This document shows, piece after piece, positions 47,785-58,183 of a DNA stretch of 64,000 nt. Source of the stretch: Letharia columbiana (Eukaryota; Ascomycota; Lecanoromycetes; Lecanorales; Parmeliaceae). Made by a program: the position numbers and the translations under genes. The notes under the pieces were generated by a model. It searched no databases. It was not told the origin of the DNA and saw only the letters and a program-made list of their open reading frames with translations. Each line of letters opens with the position of its first letter. Position 1 is the stretch's first letter. The stretch covers positions 558,001-622,000 of the forward strand of contig NW_023501037.1 of assembly GCF_014066305.1 (NCBI RefSeq). Direction: 5' to 3'.

Positions 47785-50453
47785 ATGGATCGTAAGTCTG
47801 TTCCTACTGCTGAGAATTCTGTTATCACATTGTCTTGAAAACTTCTAAGCACATACCACTATCGGTACACACTGCGCCATACTTGCTCTCTGTCAAAGTG
47901 TGTCATCCACTGCTGTGTCTTTTCGTAAGATTGTACTATCGCATCAGGCAAGCTGCCAAGAGAAGTGATAGTCTGAGGCGCCAAACCCTCTCATTCTCAC
48001 GTCGCTGTTCGGTTTCAACCCGACTTTTTTTTCTTCAAGCAAGACAGAGACCATCCGAGAAAGAGCATTAGACAGCACAAAAACTTTCTCGTTGATGCTG
48101 CTCTGATCGAAGTTTTGAGGATGTATATGTCTTCACCTGCTACTTTTTCTGACATATTGCCTGTGCATTCGTGTCTGCCTGTAACGTCTGGGCAAGCCAT
48201 AGTGATCTCAGGTCTTTCGTGGCCATTGCAATATGCGTGCATGGCCTGGCGTTCTGACAGTATCTTTTGTACTTCAGCTGGGAAGAAAGAGCTAATGTCT
48301 TCCATTCCAGCTACTCAGAATAACTTCCCACACCACGGTCACATCAAAGACGAGCCAGTTCATATGTACAAGCAAGAACCTGTACAGGAAATGCGTTTGG
48401 CGGCAATACAGCCGGAGCACGGAGCAAGATGGGCAAACTCTCTTCAACCCGCGGGATTGAGGCAAACTTTGTAAGTCTAACGCAGAGAGTCATTCGACAC
48501 TTCGATCCGGTTATGATTTCATCCCAGCACCCACTCTTTCTGTATCCATACAACTTACATTTTTTCCCTTTGTTTCGGTCTTGAATATATGCGAGTGCGT
48601 GCGAGTTTCGTCGTCCATCGTTTGCTCATCTTTTCCCTTTTGCATTATACGAGTCACATAGACACTTTTCACCTTTGAAGTGCAGGCCATGGTTCCTTTG
48701 TCCTTGCGCAATTTCAACTTAGGTGCTTGCACTACTTGAGGATACACTTGCAACGAGTCAGACCGCCATTGTCTCCGAAGCTAATAAATGGCCACCAAGG
48801 GCTGCAAGCTTCCACGATGCCCATGACATGGGCATGGGAAGAAACCGTATCCATGCGGTATTGAACGAAGCTTCGTCTCCTTTACCACACCAATCAGCGT
48901 CAAACGGAAACACTTTCCACATACCCCCATTTCGGTGTTTGGCAGAGACCGCTGGTGCAGGTGAATACAATCTGAGCTCACCATCAATGATGCCGGTGAT
49001 GCAAGCGAGGCAAGAGGATCGATATATGCCTCATTATCTGTGAGTCCTGTCCGTCTTTTGCTCCTGTCTCTGCTCTATTGTGTGCCACTCTGATGTCCTC
49101 ATAATCTGAATCAATATTTTGTTGGCAAGGTTGCAAGAATTCAGTGAGCTAATGCCTATCGACGGAATTAGTTGCCAAGCTCCTCCCCACATGCCCCCAG
49201 ATGGTGCTTTCCTGAGTTCGAACCATCTTCCGCTGCGAAACCCAAGCCGGCCGGCAGGACAATGCGATCTGCCACGTTTCTCTCTTCAGGGAAGTGCTTA
49301 TGCGATTGAGAGTGGACTCGGGTATCCCCTAGACATGCCCCCTCCGCGTGTACGCCCTCATACCCTGGATCCGAGCAGACTACTGCATAGGCAGAGTCCA
49401 ATGCCCAATCTACGAGCAGAATCCGTTAGCGAGTCTGAATTCGAGATGGACGATGCAGGGGAATCTGATCGCGCTTGGGGCCAGCAACTCGACTATGACG
49501 ATGCAGCTGGTTGGGGAAGACACCCGGACACCATAGGATTGGGTGCCCCTGGCTTTCGCGACACAAAGACCAAGGGAGATATGCGCGATGCTGCGGGTGT
49601 GCGAGTGCGAGTGAAGATGAGTTCAAAATTTGTGTTGAAGAAAAGGGCCGCGAGACAGCGAGATTGCTGGATACTTTACCGCCGGAATTATTTCGGCATT
49701 CAAAGTTCTTACAACTTGCAACCCATCACAGACTCATCCCCGGACGAAACGTTATTTCTCTATCGTAATAACCACAAGCCGGAACCCATCAAAACCCTCT
49801 TGATGTGCATGAGAGGTGTAGTGGAGACAGAGGAAGGGTCAGAGATCAAAATCGTGGTGTTCAACGCGAAACGGAAACCACTGCATGAAGGAAAAGATCC
49901 TCCACAAATCGAACCCAAGAGAATGAAGCCACTCGCAGGCTCCAATAGACACTATACAAAGTCCACAGGCGACCGCCAAGACCATATAAACGTGCCCATG
50001 AACCACACCTTTCATAGGAACCAGTTCAGGGCTGCAACGCAAAACAACGGGGCGAGAAGAACAGAGCAACAATTCTACCACATCCTTATTGAGCTCAAGG
50101 CCGAAATCATCGTCGATGGAGTCTCAAGACTATTCACAGTTGCCTCCCAGATGTCAGAACCGCTCGTCGTACGGGGTCGATGTCCCTTGTCGTTCAAGGA
50201 AAAGGACTGCAAGGACGGCGACCCTAACCGCAAAGGAAGGAAACGTCCCCGAGACCGGGATGGAAATGAGAAGAAAGGGGGCTCAACCACGCATAGCCAG
50301 AAGGAAGGACAAACGAAGGGAGCAAGCCGTGGTTCCTGTAACAAGACCGGCGATAGCCACCGGCGATCCACTCGGACTTCCTCCCATCTCACAGCGTCAC
50401 ATACCAGTGTTGATGGAGAGGGTAGTAGTGGGGATCGACTGTCCATCGGGTAG
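47785..50453 (+). CDS. NDT80/PhoG-type (p53-like) transcription factor
   Basis: Model: exons 47785-47791 (7 nt), 48311-48470, 48800-49039, 49130-50453; about 576 aa. The first intron is 519 nt. The DNA-binding domain lies in the C-terminal half. It runs from MSSKFVLKKRAARQRDCWIL and YRRNYFGIQSSYNLQP through LLMCMRGVVETEEGSEIKIV. It ends with FHRNQFRAATQNNGARRTEQ and MSEPLVVRGRCPLSF, the NDT80 family signature. Fungal relatives control sexual development, nutrient response or heterokaryon incompatibility. The role here is unknown. The tail is basic and Ser-rich (KGRKRPRDRDGNEKKGG), likely a nuclear signal. The acceptor of exon 3 (48799, AAG) was chosen for phase only and is the weakest point. 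A longer exon from 48723 would be out of phase. Confidence 0.8.
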
Positions 50454-50578
50454 GGACTAGACAGCATATTGCTACTCTGGAGACTCGACATAGGCGGCCT
50501 GAGGTTCCCACGAGTTTGAGGCTGGAACCCAATGATCCGTATCGCTAAGGCCACAACCGAGGTCGATGAGTTCTGTAG

Positions 50579-50869
50579 GCCGAGATCAATGCACCCTCTT
50601 CTTCCTGGCCACACTCAACCAACGGGCCTCCATCTTGCCATATCAATTCCTTGGAGACAAACATGCGTCTTGGATCCTGCTCAGTCACTGGTTCTTACAG
50701 TCTCTATAAAATCTTGCAATTCTCGAACATATCAGGCTCCATCAACATTGACTTCGAACCTAAAGATCCCGACAAAGATAATGGTCAACCTGCTATTCTC
50801 CGCCTTTCCTCCAAGAGTGGCTCCTCACGCGTCTTGAGATCAACAGTCTCGGTTCCCACTCGTGACTAA
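50579..50869 (+). pseudogene. Orphan fragment of a larger fungal surface-type protein
   Basis: A 96-codon open stretch preceded by a good acceptor (CTGTAG). It reads SSWPHSTNGPP, MRLGSCSVTGSYSLYKILQF, SNISGSINIDFEPKDPDKDN and QPAILRLSSKSGSSRVL, then stops at 50867-50869. The GSYxLYDLL...SGSI.VDxEPKxxDKxxPxPAxLRLxSxSG pattern is one I know from the middle of fungal proteins with beta-solenoid adhesin-like repeats. Those proteins are several hundred residues long and have an N-terminal membrane helix. Neither the N- nor the C-terminal part is found here, so I infer a relic. Confidence 0.5.
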
Positions 50870-51718
50870 GAAATGGCAGTCAAATCGCTCAACGGTGGTA
50901 TAGACCAATATAGCCCCCATACCTCCGCTACTAACCTCTCATGCAACTGGTACTGTCAACAGGGAGGTCAGTCCCCGCAATGACCGTACATTGGCTCACT
51001 CTTGTACAATGTGTTTGGATGAGGATCAGCCGTGGGAAATGAGCGCACTCAATCTCGCAGATCCGGTGTCGGTAGCAGTCTCAAAAGTAGCATGCCGAAG
51101 GTGTTAATGCGGGCTTCGCTCCTTACAGCATGACCTTGGATGGGTAATCACGATAGCGTATGATCTGGTGCATCCGGCAAAGGAAGCCTATTAGATGCTA
51201 CGCGTCGCAATCGGTGGAAGCCCGGCCAAGCATGTCGCTCCATGACGGCACCACCAATCTCACGGCTCGACCACCTCACAGACTGGCTTCCGATTTCTCA
51301 TGCAAGCTTTTGTAATTCTCACACAACAGCAATGCATTTCCCGCAATCACCTACCCATCGGATTGTAGCTCCTGGGTTTCACGATTAGACGATCTTATGA
51401 CCCAGCGATCTAACGACTCTGTTTCCTGACGCTCGACACAGGCATGCGAATTGTCTTTTGAACAGCATAGCATTGGAGTTTCGGCGCAGACGCTTTTCGC
51501 TTGAATGGCATCAGAGCAGTCACCTGCAGATTCGAAGACAGGTTGCATGTCTGAGGTAATGTTTGGCTATTGAATGTACATATAGGTCCTCTAGATAGTA
51601 TGATGAACGTGTATATAACCCTGCCTCGTGCTCACATTGCGACAAAACAAGTAGAAATGAACGAATAAGCTGGCACGTCTGGCAGGGCAGGAATCCCTGC
51701 TGTGATGACAAAGCCGGG
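50870..51718. other. Intergenic region, about 0.85 kb
   Basis: No supported gene. Short frames on the minus strand (51351-51548, 51520-51732) lack coding character. Confidence 0.5.
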
Positions 51719-51835
51719 CTACGGGCTCCCACTCTCCCACTTCAGCGTCATCAGGTGGGATTCTCGTATGATCCTGATTTCACGCTCGACATCTTTTTCC
51801 AACAACAGCTGCAGGCGTGAGTTGAGTAGGAGTAG
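51719..51835 (-). other. Possible minus-strand coding fragment
   Basis: A 38-codon open stretch preceded by an acceptor-like AATAG reads RLQLLLEKDVEREIRIIRES and ends KWESGSP and stop. The heptad-like charge pattern suggests a coiled coil. An upstream block (MLTKMLRMIQLLA) could join over a 46-nt intron. It lies just upstream of the next plus-strand gene. Could be a relic or chance. Confidence 0.25.
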
Positions 51836-52023
51836 CTATTCGGAGTTTTTACCGTTGTCGGTTTCAATCTTCCAATTTGACTGCCAAGAGTTGAATCATC
51901 CTCAACATTTTCGTGAGCATTCAATTGCATTATTGCTGAAGGACATCAATCATTCGACCGCCTGATTCTCAATTAGCAGAGACTGTGCTTCCACCTGCTT
52001 CTCCATCTCTAGAATCAGTTGCC

Positions 52024-53819
52024 ATGTCACGCTATGGTGACTACGGAGGAGGTGGTGAACGCTGGAACGCGGAGCGATTCAACCGTGAACGAGGCGGACG
52101 TCAAGTGATTGAGCGTGACCGTTTCGAAGAACATGAACGCTATGCACCACCTCGAGCTGGTGGCCGAGAGACTGCTGTCGAAGAGTTCCAATCCCCTCCT
52201 CCTCGTGTTGCGCGTGGTGAACGTTTCGAGGAGAGAGACCGCATTTTCGAAGAAGAGAGATTCGGCCCACCTGCTCGCAGGTCAGTGGGCAGACAGCAGC
52301 GCTATTACGAGGAGGAGGACATCGATACCTTTGAGAGTAGTCCCAACAGGGGGCCAGAGCCACTGGGCCGAAGGGGCTACGAGGCGACGCGAGCGCCTCC
52401 CAGGCCAGGCATAATCCGTCGACAGAGCAGCCTAGACACCTTTGATCGGAAGCCGCTACCTAGATACCCCAGGGAACCACCTGAGGTTATTGCCATGCCA
52501 GCTCCCGGTAGACGCAGGAGAAGCCCACCCCGATACGAACGAGATTTTGAAGAAATTAGGATTGCAGAACCAGACTATTACGGCGATGAAGAGTTCAGAG
52601 GATACAAGGAGAGAGAAGTTTCTACGGTCAGAAGGAGGAGGGGTGCTGAACCCGAGTTCGAAGAGAGGGAGAGTTTTGAGGTCGAAGAAGAAGAACCCTT
52701 TCCAAGGAAAGGCAAGACTAGAATGCCGGGGAAATTGGTGAACAAGCGAGCTATTATAGAGCTAGGCTATCCGTTCGAAGAAGAGGTAAGCAATGGTTTC
52801 GTCAAGAATATAGTCAAATTGATTGATCTGTTTTGTTTAGGGCGAAATGGTCATCATCTTGAAGGCTTTGGATAAAGAGCGGATTGATGAAGTTATCAAC
52901 GTCAGCAAAGAGATGAATCGTGGCGCAAGTAAGTCAAATCTTTTCCCATGGTCTCTCGTCATTCCCACTCATGCGAAAGCCAGGCCGCACCACATACATG
53001 ATCGAAGCTCCGCCGCATCCACCAGAGGAAGTTATTGAGCGACGCGAAATCGTCATTCCAGAAATCATGCTTCCCCCACCGCCATCCGAAGTGCCACGTT
53101 CAGTCCGCGAGTGGGACGTTATGGGTGGCTCTATTCCTGGCGGACATTCCGAGCATGGTGGCGGTCATTCCGAGCATGGTGCGAAGTCTACTCATGGTGG
53201 AAAGTCTACTCACGGCGGAAAGTCTACTCACGGCGGAAAGTCTACTCATGGCGGGAAATCCACGCATGGCGGCAAGTCCCACCACGGCGGTGGTAAATCT
53301 ACGCACGGTGGCCATTCAACCAAAGGAGGCCATTCGGTCAAAGGCGGCCACTCGACAAAAGGCGGCCATTCGACAAAAGGCGGTCATTCAACGAAAGGCG
53401 GTCATTCAGAGGAAGGCGGCGAGTCCGAAAGCGAGTCCAGTAGCAGCAGCAGCAGCCCCTCTGAACCTTCGGTCATAATTGAGAAGAGGTCAACCCGCAG
53501 CAAATCTCGCCATCGATCCAAGTCGGTCGGGCACGGCGAGGTCATAGAGGAAATTGGCGAGTCAAATGCCATGCACAACGGTCCTTTGGCCTTGGTCCTT
53601 CCTCACCGTGAGAAAGAGCGCAACAACAGCAGAGACGAGCGTAGCATTAAGGCTGAGATACGAGCCCTTGAAGCGGAAAAGAAGAAGCTGAAGATCGAGA
53701 GAGAGATTGAGAAGGAGCACAGAAAGGAGAATAAGTATGATGAAGTCATCATAGAGAGGCGTGAGAAGGATGTCAAGATTGAGAAGGACCGCAAAGGTAA
53801 CCTGAGCTTTGTACGGTGA
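52024..53819 (+). CDS. Arg/Glu-rich protein with KSTHGG and HSTKGG repeats (DUF8035-like), 561 aa
   Basis: Exons 52024-52785, 52841-52928, 52984-53819; both introns 55 nt, phases agree. The N-terminal ~240 residues are Arg/Glu-rich and disordered (MSRYGDYGGGGERWNAERFN). A short conserved-looking block follows: KLVNKRAIIELGYPFEEEG, VIILKALDKERIDEVINVSK and RTTYMIEAPPHPPEEVIERR. I take it as the DUF8035-type domain of fungal proteins, from memory. From about residue 335 come five tandem KSTHGG units, a variant, and then HSTKGG units, ending in a Glu/Ser patch. The C-terminus is a charged coiled coil (IKAEIRALEAEKKKLKIERE) with DVKIEKDRKGNLSFVR at the end. Function unknown. Confidence 0.82.
53140..53415 (+). 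repeat. 18-bp in-frame tandem repeats (KSTHGG / HSTKGG)
   Basis: Two related 18-bp repeat families inside the coding region. First come GGHSEHGG-type units, then five KSTHGG, then KSHHGGG, then HSTKGG-type units (one HSVKGG, one HSEEGG). Repeat number is likely to vary between strains. Confidence 0.9.
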
Positions 53820-54428
53820 TTGGCAAAAGACATTGAGCTGATCAACCTCAAGCGCCTGACTCGAGAGTGATGAAGGCCCTGTTGGCGACTCTGACATAAG
53901 TCTTTGCCCGCCAGTGCTGTCAATCCACTGCCGAAACCTATAATCCGACCACTCCATGATGGGTCGCAATAGCAAACACCACACTGTTGCGTTGACGGGA
54001 TAATGAAACGCCCGGAGAGCATTGGCGTAGGTTCTCTTTCGTGATCGCCTTTGTGAACAGCGATGAATCCTCATGAGCTTTGATCTCCAGCCGACATGTC
54101 TCGTGGCAATATCCAGTCTGCGAGACTAGGTGAATTGCTACCCTAGGCTGGCATTTGATATTTAAATTATGCGATAGCAGTCTGTTGAATAGAAATGAAT
54201 GCATGAATGAATTCTCATGACCGTGACCAAAGTATCATATATTAGAAATGATCAGTAGACGTCCTTCTCGTGAGTGCGAGTACTCTGCCTCAATCCCACA
54301 TAGATTAGGCTATTTATAGGGTTAAAGTCGGCGAATATTTGTTCACTTTCACAACAGCAGATTTTCATGGATCTCTAGGGATCTAGGGAATACAGGAGCA
54401 ATGATGTGAAGATCCTCTCTAGGGCATT
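53820..54428. other. Intergenic region, about 0.6 kb
   Basis: Holds the 3' UTR of the repeat protein and the ARV1 promoter. The minus frames here are shadows with no family signal. Confidence 0.5.
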
Positions 54429-55669
54429 ATGCCAATATGTATCGAATGTTGCTATCCCGTCTCTCAGCTCTACCACGTCCTCCATAGCCGAAATCACAAA
54501 GCCACCGCTCCGCCTGTCTCTGACCCAACCCGCAAGAAGTCCACCTCAAATCTCTCAAGCCCACAGAGGCCCGTTCCCAACGTACCAAAGGTTCCGGAAA
54601 AGAAGCTCAAGACTACGAACACTGGATCGGGTGGAGACGTGAGGTTGACGCAATGCCCGCGTTGCAAGCGCTTTGCGGACAAATATGTCGAGCACGACTT
54701 TGTAGTATTGTTTATTGATCTGGTGCTTGTGAAACCACAGGTAAGCAAGATTTGACTAAAGAAGAGGAAGGAGAAGAAGAATAAGAAGTAGAAGAAGAAT
54801 AAGACGATCAGCCTGTTGACGTTTGTTTGTCATCAGTTATGCTGGCGTTTACTGAGAGTGCTCAAGGCTAACGATCTGACAGGTCTACAGACACCTTTTG
54901 TTCAATCGCCTCTCTCGTGATGATGATGAGCTCGACGTACACTTTTCTCTACCAACACCTTGTGAAAAACTACTAATAGCTTATATATCAGCCCTCCATC
55001 ACCCGCCTCGGCACCCTTCTCCTCCTCTTCGACGTCTACCTTACCTGGTCCCACATCGAATCCTTTCCTCCATCCCTCACAGCCAGTTCGCCAATCCCAA
55101 CGCTCCCCGTACTCCTCCAATACGCTTTCTACTTCTTCCTCTGTGCCTTCACCACACTTTCTCAGCACTTGACCATCCGTTGGCTGGCTATTGTTTGGCG
55201 GCTTGGTGCCACAGCAAAGGATGAGCATAGCAATGAAGGCGGCCCCAGCGTCAATTCTGGTGGTAACACCATCGCTCCATTTCCAGCTCCGCCGAAGAAG
55301 CCAACCCCTAATTCCATCTCGACGGCTCTGTTTGTCAGCTCCTGCCTGTCCTTATTTCCCATCTTGATGGATGTCTGGAAGTATGGTGATACATCAGAAG
55401 CCACGAATCCTACCACGACCACGGAACCACCACTCAACAGCTCCAGCGTGACATTTGTGTTTAGCTTCCTCTCCACGCAAGGCGGAGGCGTTGATTGGGT
55501 GCGACGAGGTGTTGCATGGGCTGTTGCTGTCCAGAACATGGAGGCGTTGAGGATACTACTGGGATGCAGATATTTGACAGCTTTGGGCTTGGTAGCTGCT
55601 GGTGGAGCGGTAAAGTGGGTAGTCAGAAGTATAATATTGGGAACTGTTGGACTTGGAGCCGAAGGATGA
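54429..55669 (+). CDS. ARV1: ARV1 lipid-homeostasis protein
   Basis: Exons 54429-54740, 54883-54936 (54 nt), 54992-55669; 347 aa. Introns 142 and 55 nt, phases agree. ARV1 is an ER membrane protein needed for sterol trafficking and GPI synthesis. The N-terminus MPICIECCYPVSQLYH carries the first CX2C of the ARV1 zinc ribbon. The second is in QCPRCKRFADKYVEHDFVVL, followed by FIDLVLVKPQVYRHLLFNRL, the strongest family block. Three or four membrane segments follow (RLGTLLLLFDVYLTW, LLQYAFYFFLCAFTTL, ALFVSSCLSLFPILMDVW and LTALGLVAAGGAVKWVV). The N-terminal linker between the cysteine pairs is longer than in yeast (about 60 residues, Ser/Lys/Pro-rich), as in other filamentous fungi. Confidence 0.92.
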
Positions 55670-56564
55670 AGGGACAATATGACGAACGGCCGAACACCAA
55701 ACCCAAATATTCTCCGGCAATTATCGAACCAACGGCGTCATCAGCAGAATAGCCCATTGCGTTGAACGTGCACGCGCAGCGATACTCACAGATGTGCTGT
55801 CTGCAAGGCTGGAGGACCAGCTCTTCAGGACTTGAAGCCGTTTCACTTCAAGCTCGAGACCAACCGAAGAACTACCAGACGAAGTGAGATTTCTGACGGC
55901 AAGCAAGGACTAGCTCTGAGATCTCGAGTGCACTCAGAGAAATTCAGACCAGATGCTTATGCTAGCAAGAGAGATACTGACTAGGATGCTATCAGTATGC
56001 TCTTGCTGCGAAGCTGGATGAACCTGCGTGAATTCATAGGCAAATTGTATGGGATATAGAAATTGATGGTGGTGGTTTCGCATGCGGAAAGGCTTTGAGC
56101 TCGGTCTTTGCTTCCGCGTATGCACTCCCAAGGACCTGAAAACCATCTCTGGTGTGAGATGCCGTCGCAATGCATTGATTGGAAATAGCAGAAGTATGTG
56201 ATTCAATTGGTAAAGCGGCATTCCAAGGTGCATCGTTCTCTAAACAACGCCGGCTACGGTTGCTGTTGAACAAGCTGGAGTGGACAGAAACTGCACTGGA
56301 CAGAAACTGCAGTTTGTGTTCGTAACGGAAAATGGACCACAGCCCATGGAAGAAAGAATCAGTTTTCCTCCGGTTCGATTCCCCGTTTCAGGGGCCCATT
56401 CAACTGCCATCACGGCTCTTCCTATCGAGGATCTGGAGTTAGCATGTTCATTCAAATGTAGTCTTACAGTCAGATACTATGTCTGGAGCGTTTAATATCC
56501 CGCAATCTTGTCTTCCAATACTGAACCCTCCCTAAACTGCGAGAAACCAACTCCGAAGAGCAGC
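55670..56564. other. Intergenic region, about 0.9 kb
   Basis: Between the convergent ARV1 and BAR-protein genes. It contains a 16-bp tandem duplication (56281-56312, TGGACAGAAACTGCAC). It also contains an isolated GGTTCGATTCC sequence (56372) that resembles a tRNA B box without the rest of a tRNA. No gene supported. Confidence 0.5.
56281..56312. repeat. 16-bp tandem duplication (TGGACAGAAACTGCAC)
   Basis: Two adjacent copies starting at 56281 and 56297; the second ends AG instead of AC. Confidence 0.85.
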
Positions 56565-57728
56565 TTACCTATAGCTCGCCTCTTGCTCAACCTGAAGCCC
56601 GTCAACAACAGGTGCCAGCTCGCTCAAAATCTCGTAGGCCTTTTTGTGATATTCCAGCTGCGCAGCGATAAGATCCGCGAGGTTGCGTAGAGGCTCCGGC
56701 GTGTCAAGGACCTATCATCGACCTCTATGTCAGCAAACCCGTAGTTGGACACTCGTCCATGGGAGAGGGCAAAGCGCACATTCTTCATCACACCCACTGC
56801 TTCCTCGGTAACCCCCACAAACTCATCCTCCTTCCTCTCCACCTCAGCTCTATGCTCATCACTCATCGGCAGATCCTCCTCCCCCTTTCCACCCTTCCCC
56901 TTGGCCTTCGTAGCGTCGAGCCCCAACCTCGCATTCTCCACACCCCTCCTCGCCCTGGTTGCAAACATCAAATTCGTGTTCAGCGTAGTGCTCCAACCTG
57001 CCAAGAATCTCTGCTGAATCTGTTGGTCTTGCGCCAAGCGGGCTTCTCCCACCTTCTCGCTCGCCAAGGCATATCTCTCGAGAGCGGTAGCTAGTGGGTC
57101 TTCGCCACTTGACGAGGATGGATTGGTCTGGATGAGCAACTGACTGCCGGCGAGGGAGGCGCGAGCGATAGCATGGGGGAAGGTCTTCGGCTGGGGCTTT
57201 GCGCTAGGGGGAGCGGTGAAAGCTGCTTGGGCTTCGGCGGGGGATTTGGCGTGGGAAAGGAGGTTGACTTTATCGGTTATGGTACGTCCAAGGTCGTTGA
57301 AGGACTCGCGGATGTTGGGAGGGTAGTCATAGGCTTCGTTTGAGTATTGCGAGCTTCGTAATTATCAGTGGGGAGTGGACGGTGGGTATTCAAGGTAGTC
57401 CAAAGCATACGTGACTTGAAGAAGCTTCTGGTGTACCTGTTTGAGGGCATCAACGCGCTTCTCGAGCTCGATGTAGTCCGGTGGGAGCTCAGTCTAGATA
57501 GGATATTTCAGCTGCGCTGACAACATTCACACAGCTCTTGAAGAGTCTTGGAGGAGGGTGGTACCTTGTCGTCAGCAGTGCCTAGCTGCTCTTTGACGTA
57601 CTGTTGAGTCCGAGCAGCGAAAGGGGAGAACGAAGACCTGCCCACTGTTTAGCTAGCCAGACAGGACTAAGGGGAGCCCTTACGGATACCCACGTTATGT
57701 TCTTCCCAAAGGCTTGGAACTTGTCCAT
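56565..57728 (-). CDS. BAR-domain protein, GVP36-like
   Basis: Exons on the minus strand 57728-57694, 57637-57565, 57493-57411, 57353-56723, then 56711-56565. The last two are separated by an 11-nt GT...AG segment that is too short for a normal intron. Without it the protein is 322 aa. The family is BAR proteins of the Golgi and endosomes that sense membrane curvature. The start is MDKFQAFGKNITSSFSPFAA, then RTQQYVKEQLGTADDKTELP and YIELEKRVDALKQVHQKLLQ. A long helical region follows (ERYALASEKVGEARLAQDQQ, NLMFATRARRGVENARLGLD). The C-terminus is VLDTPEPLRNLADLIAAQLE and YHKKAYEILSELAPVVDGLQ. Read as one frame, the 11 nt would shift the C-terminus (see findings). Otherwise it is a sound gene. 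Confidence 0.85.
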
Positions 57729-58183
57729 CGTATGAAACTGGCTATGCTGCTGAAGATTATGTTGAGAGTATGAACATGCAAACGTTGAGGAACTGGCTGT
57801 GTTTTGAACCTGTATTTTATTACATGTGATACTGAGCAACTACGGAGTTGTTCTAGGGCAAATTAGGTGGGAGACTGGAAAGCACCACTGGTGCCACGGG
57901 TACTATCATTCACTAACATTCATTATCATTCTCAGTCTTCTGTGAGAGGAGTGTTCTTTGTTCCGTCTAACATTAACCTATGTAATTACAAGAAGCGCTT
58001 TGACCATGCTGTAAGATCCAGTAATATCTGTCATCGTAGGGAGACAACAGGTGAAGAAACTGCTGGCGCCATATGCGAGAGAAACGCCAGTAGAACGGAG
58101 TACGGGTACACAAGAGGTCACAAGATGAGAGGCTTCAATGAAGACAAGGATTCAAAGGAAGAGTGCTTTTTCAACGTGGTACC
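57729..58183. other. Intergenic region
   Basis: About 455 nt between the start of the BAR gene and the stop of mitochondrial Hsp70, both on the minus strand. Nothing supported; the plus frame 57867-58427 overlaps the Hsp70 gene antisense and is rejected. Confidence 0.5.

Noticed and set aside
56330..56400. tRNA-like B box (GGTTCGATTCC at 56372)
   Set aside because: The T-arm stem does not pair well, and no A box or acceptor stem is found at the right distance.
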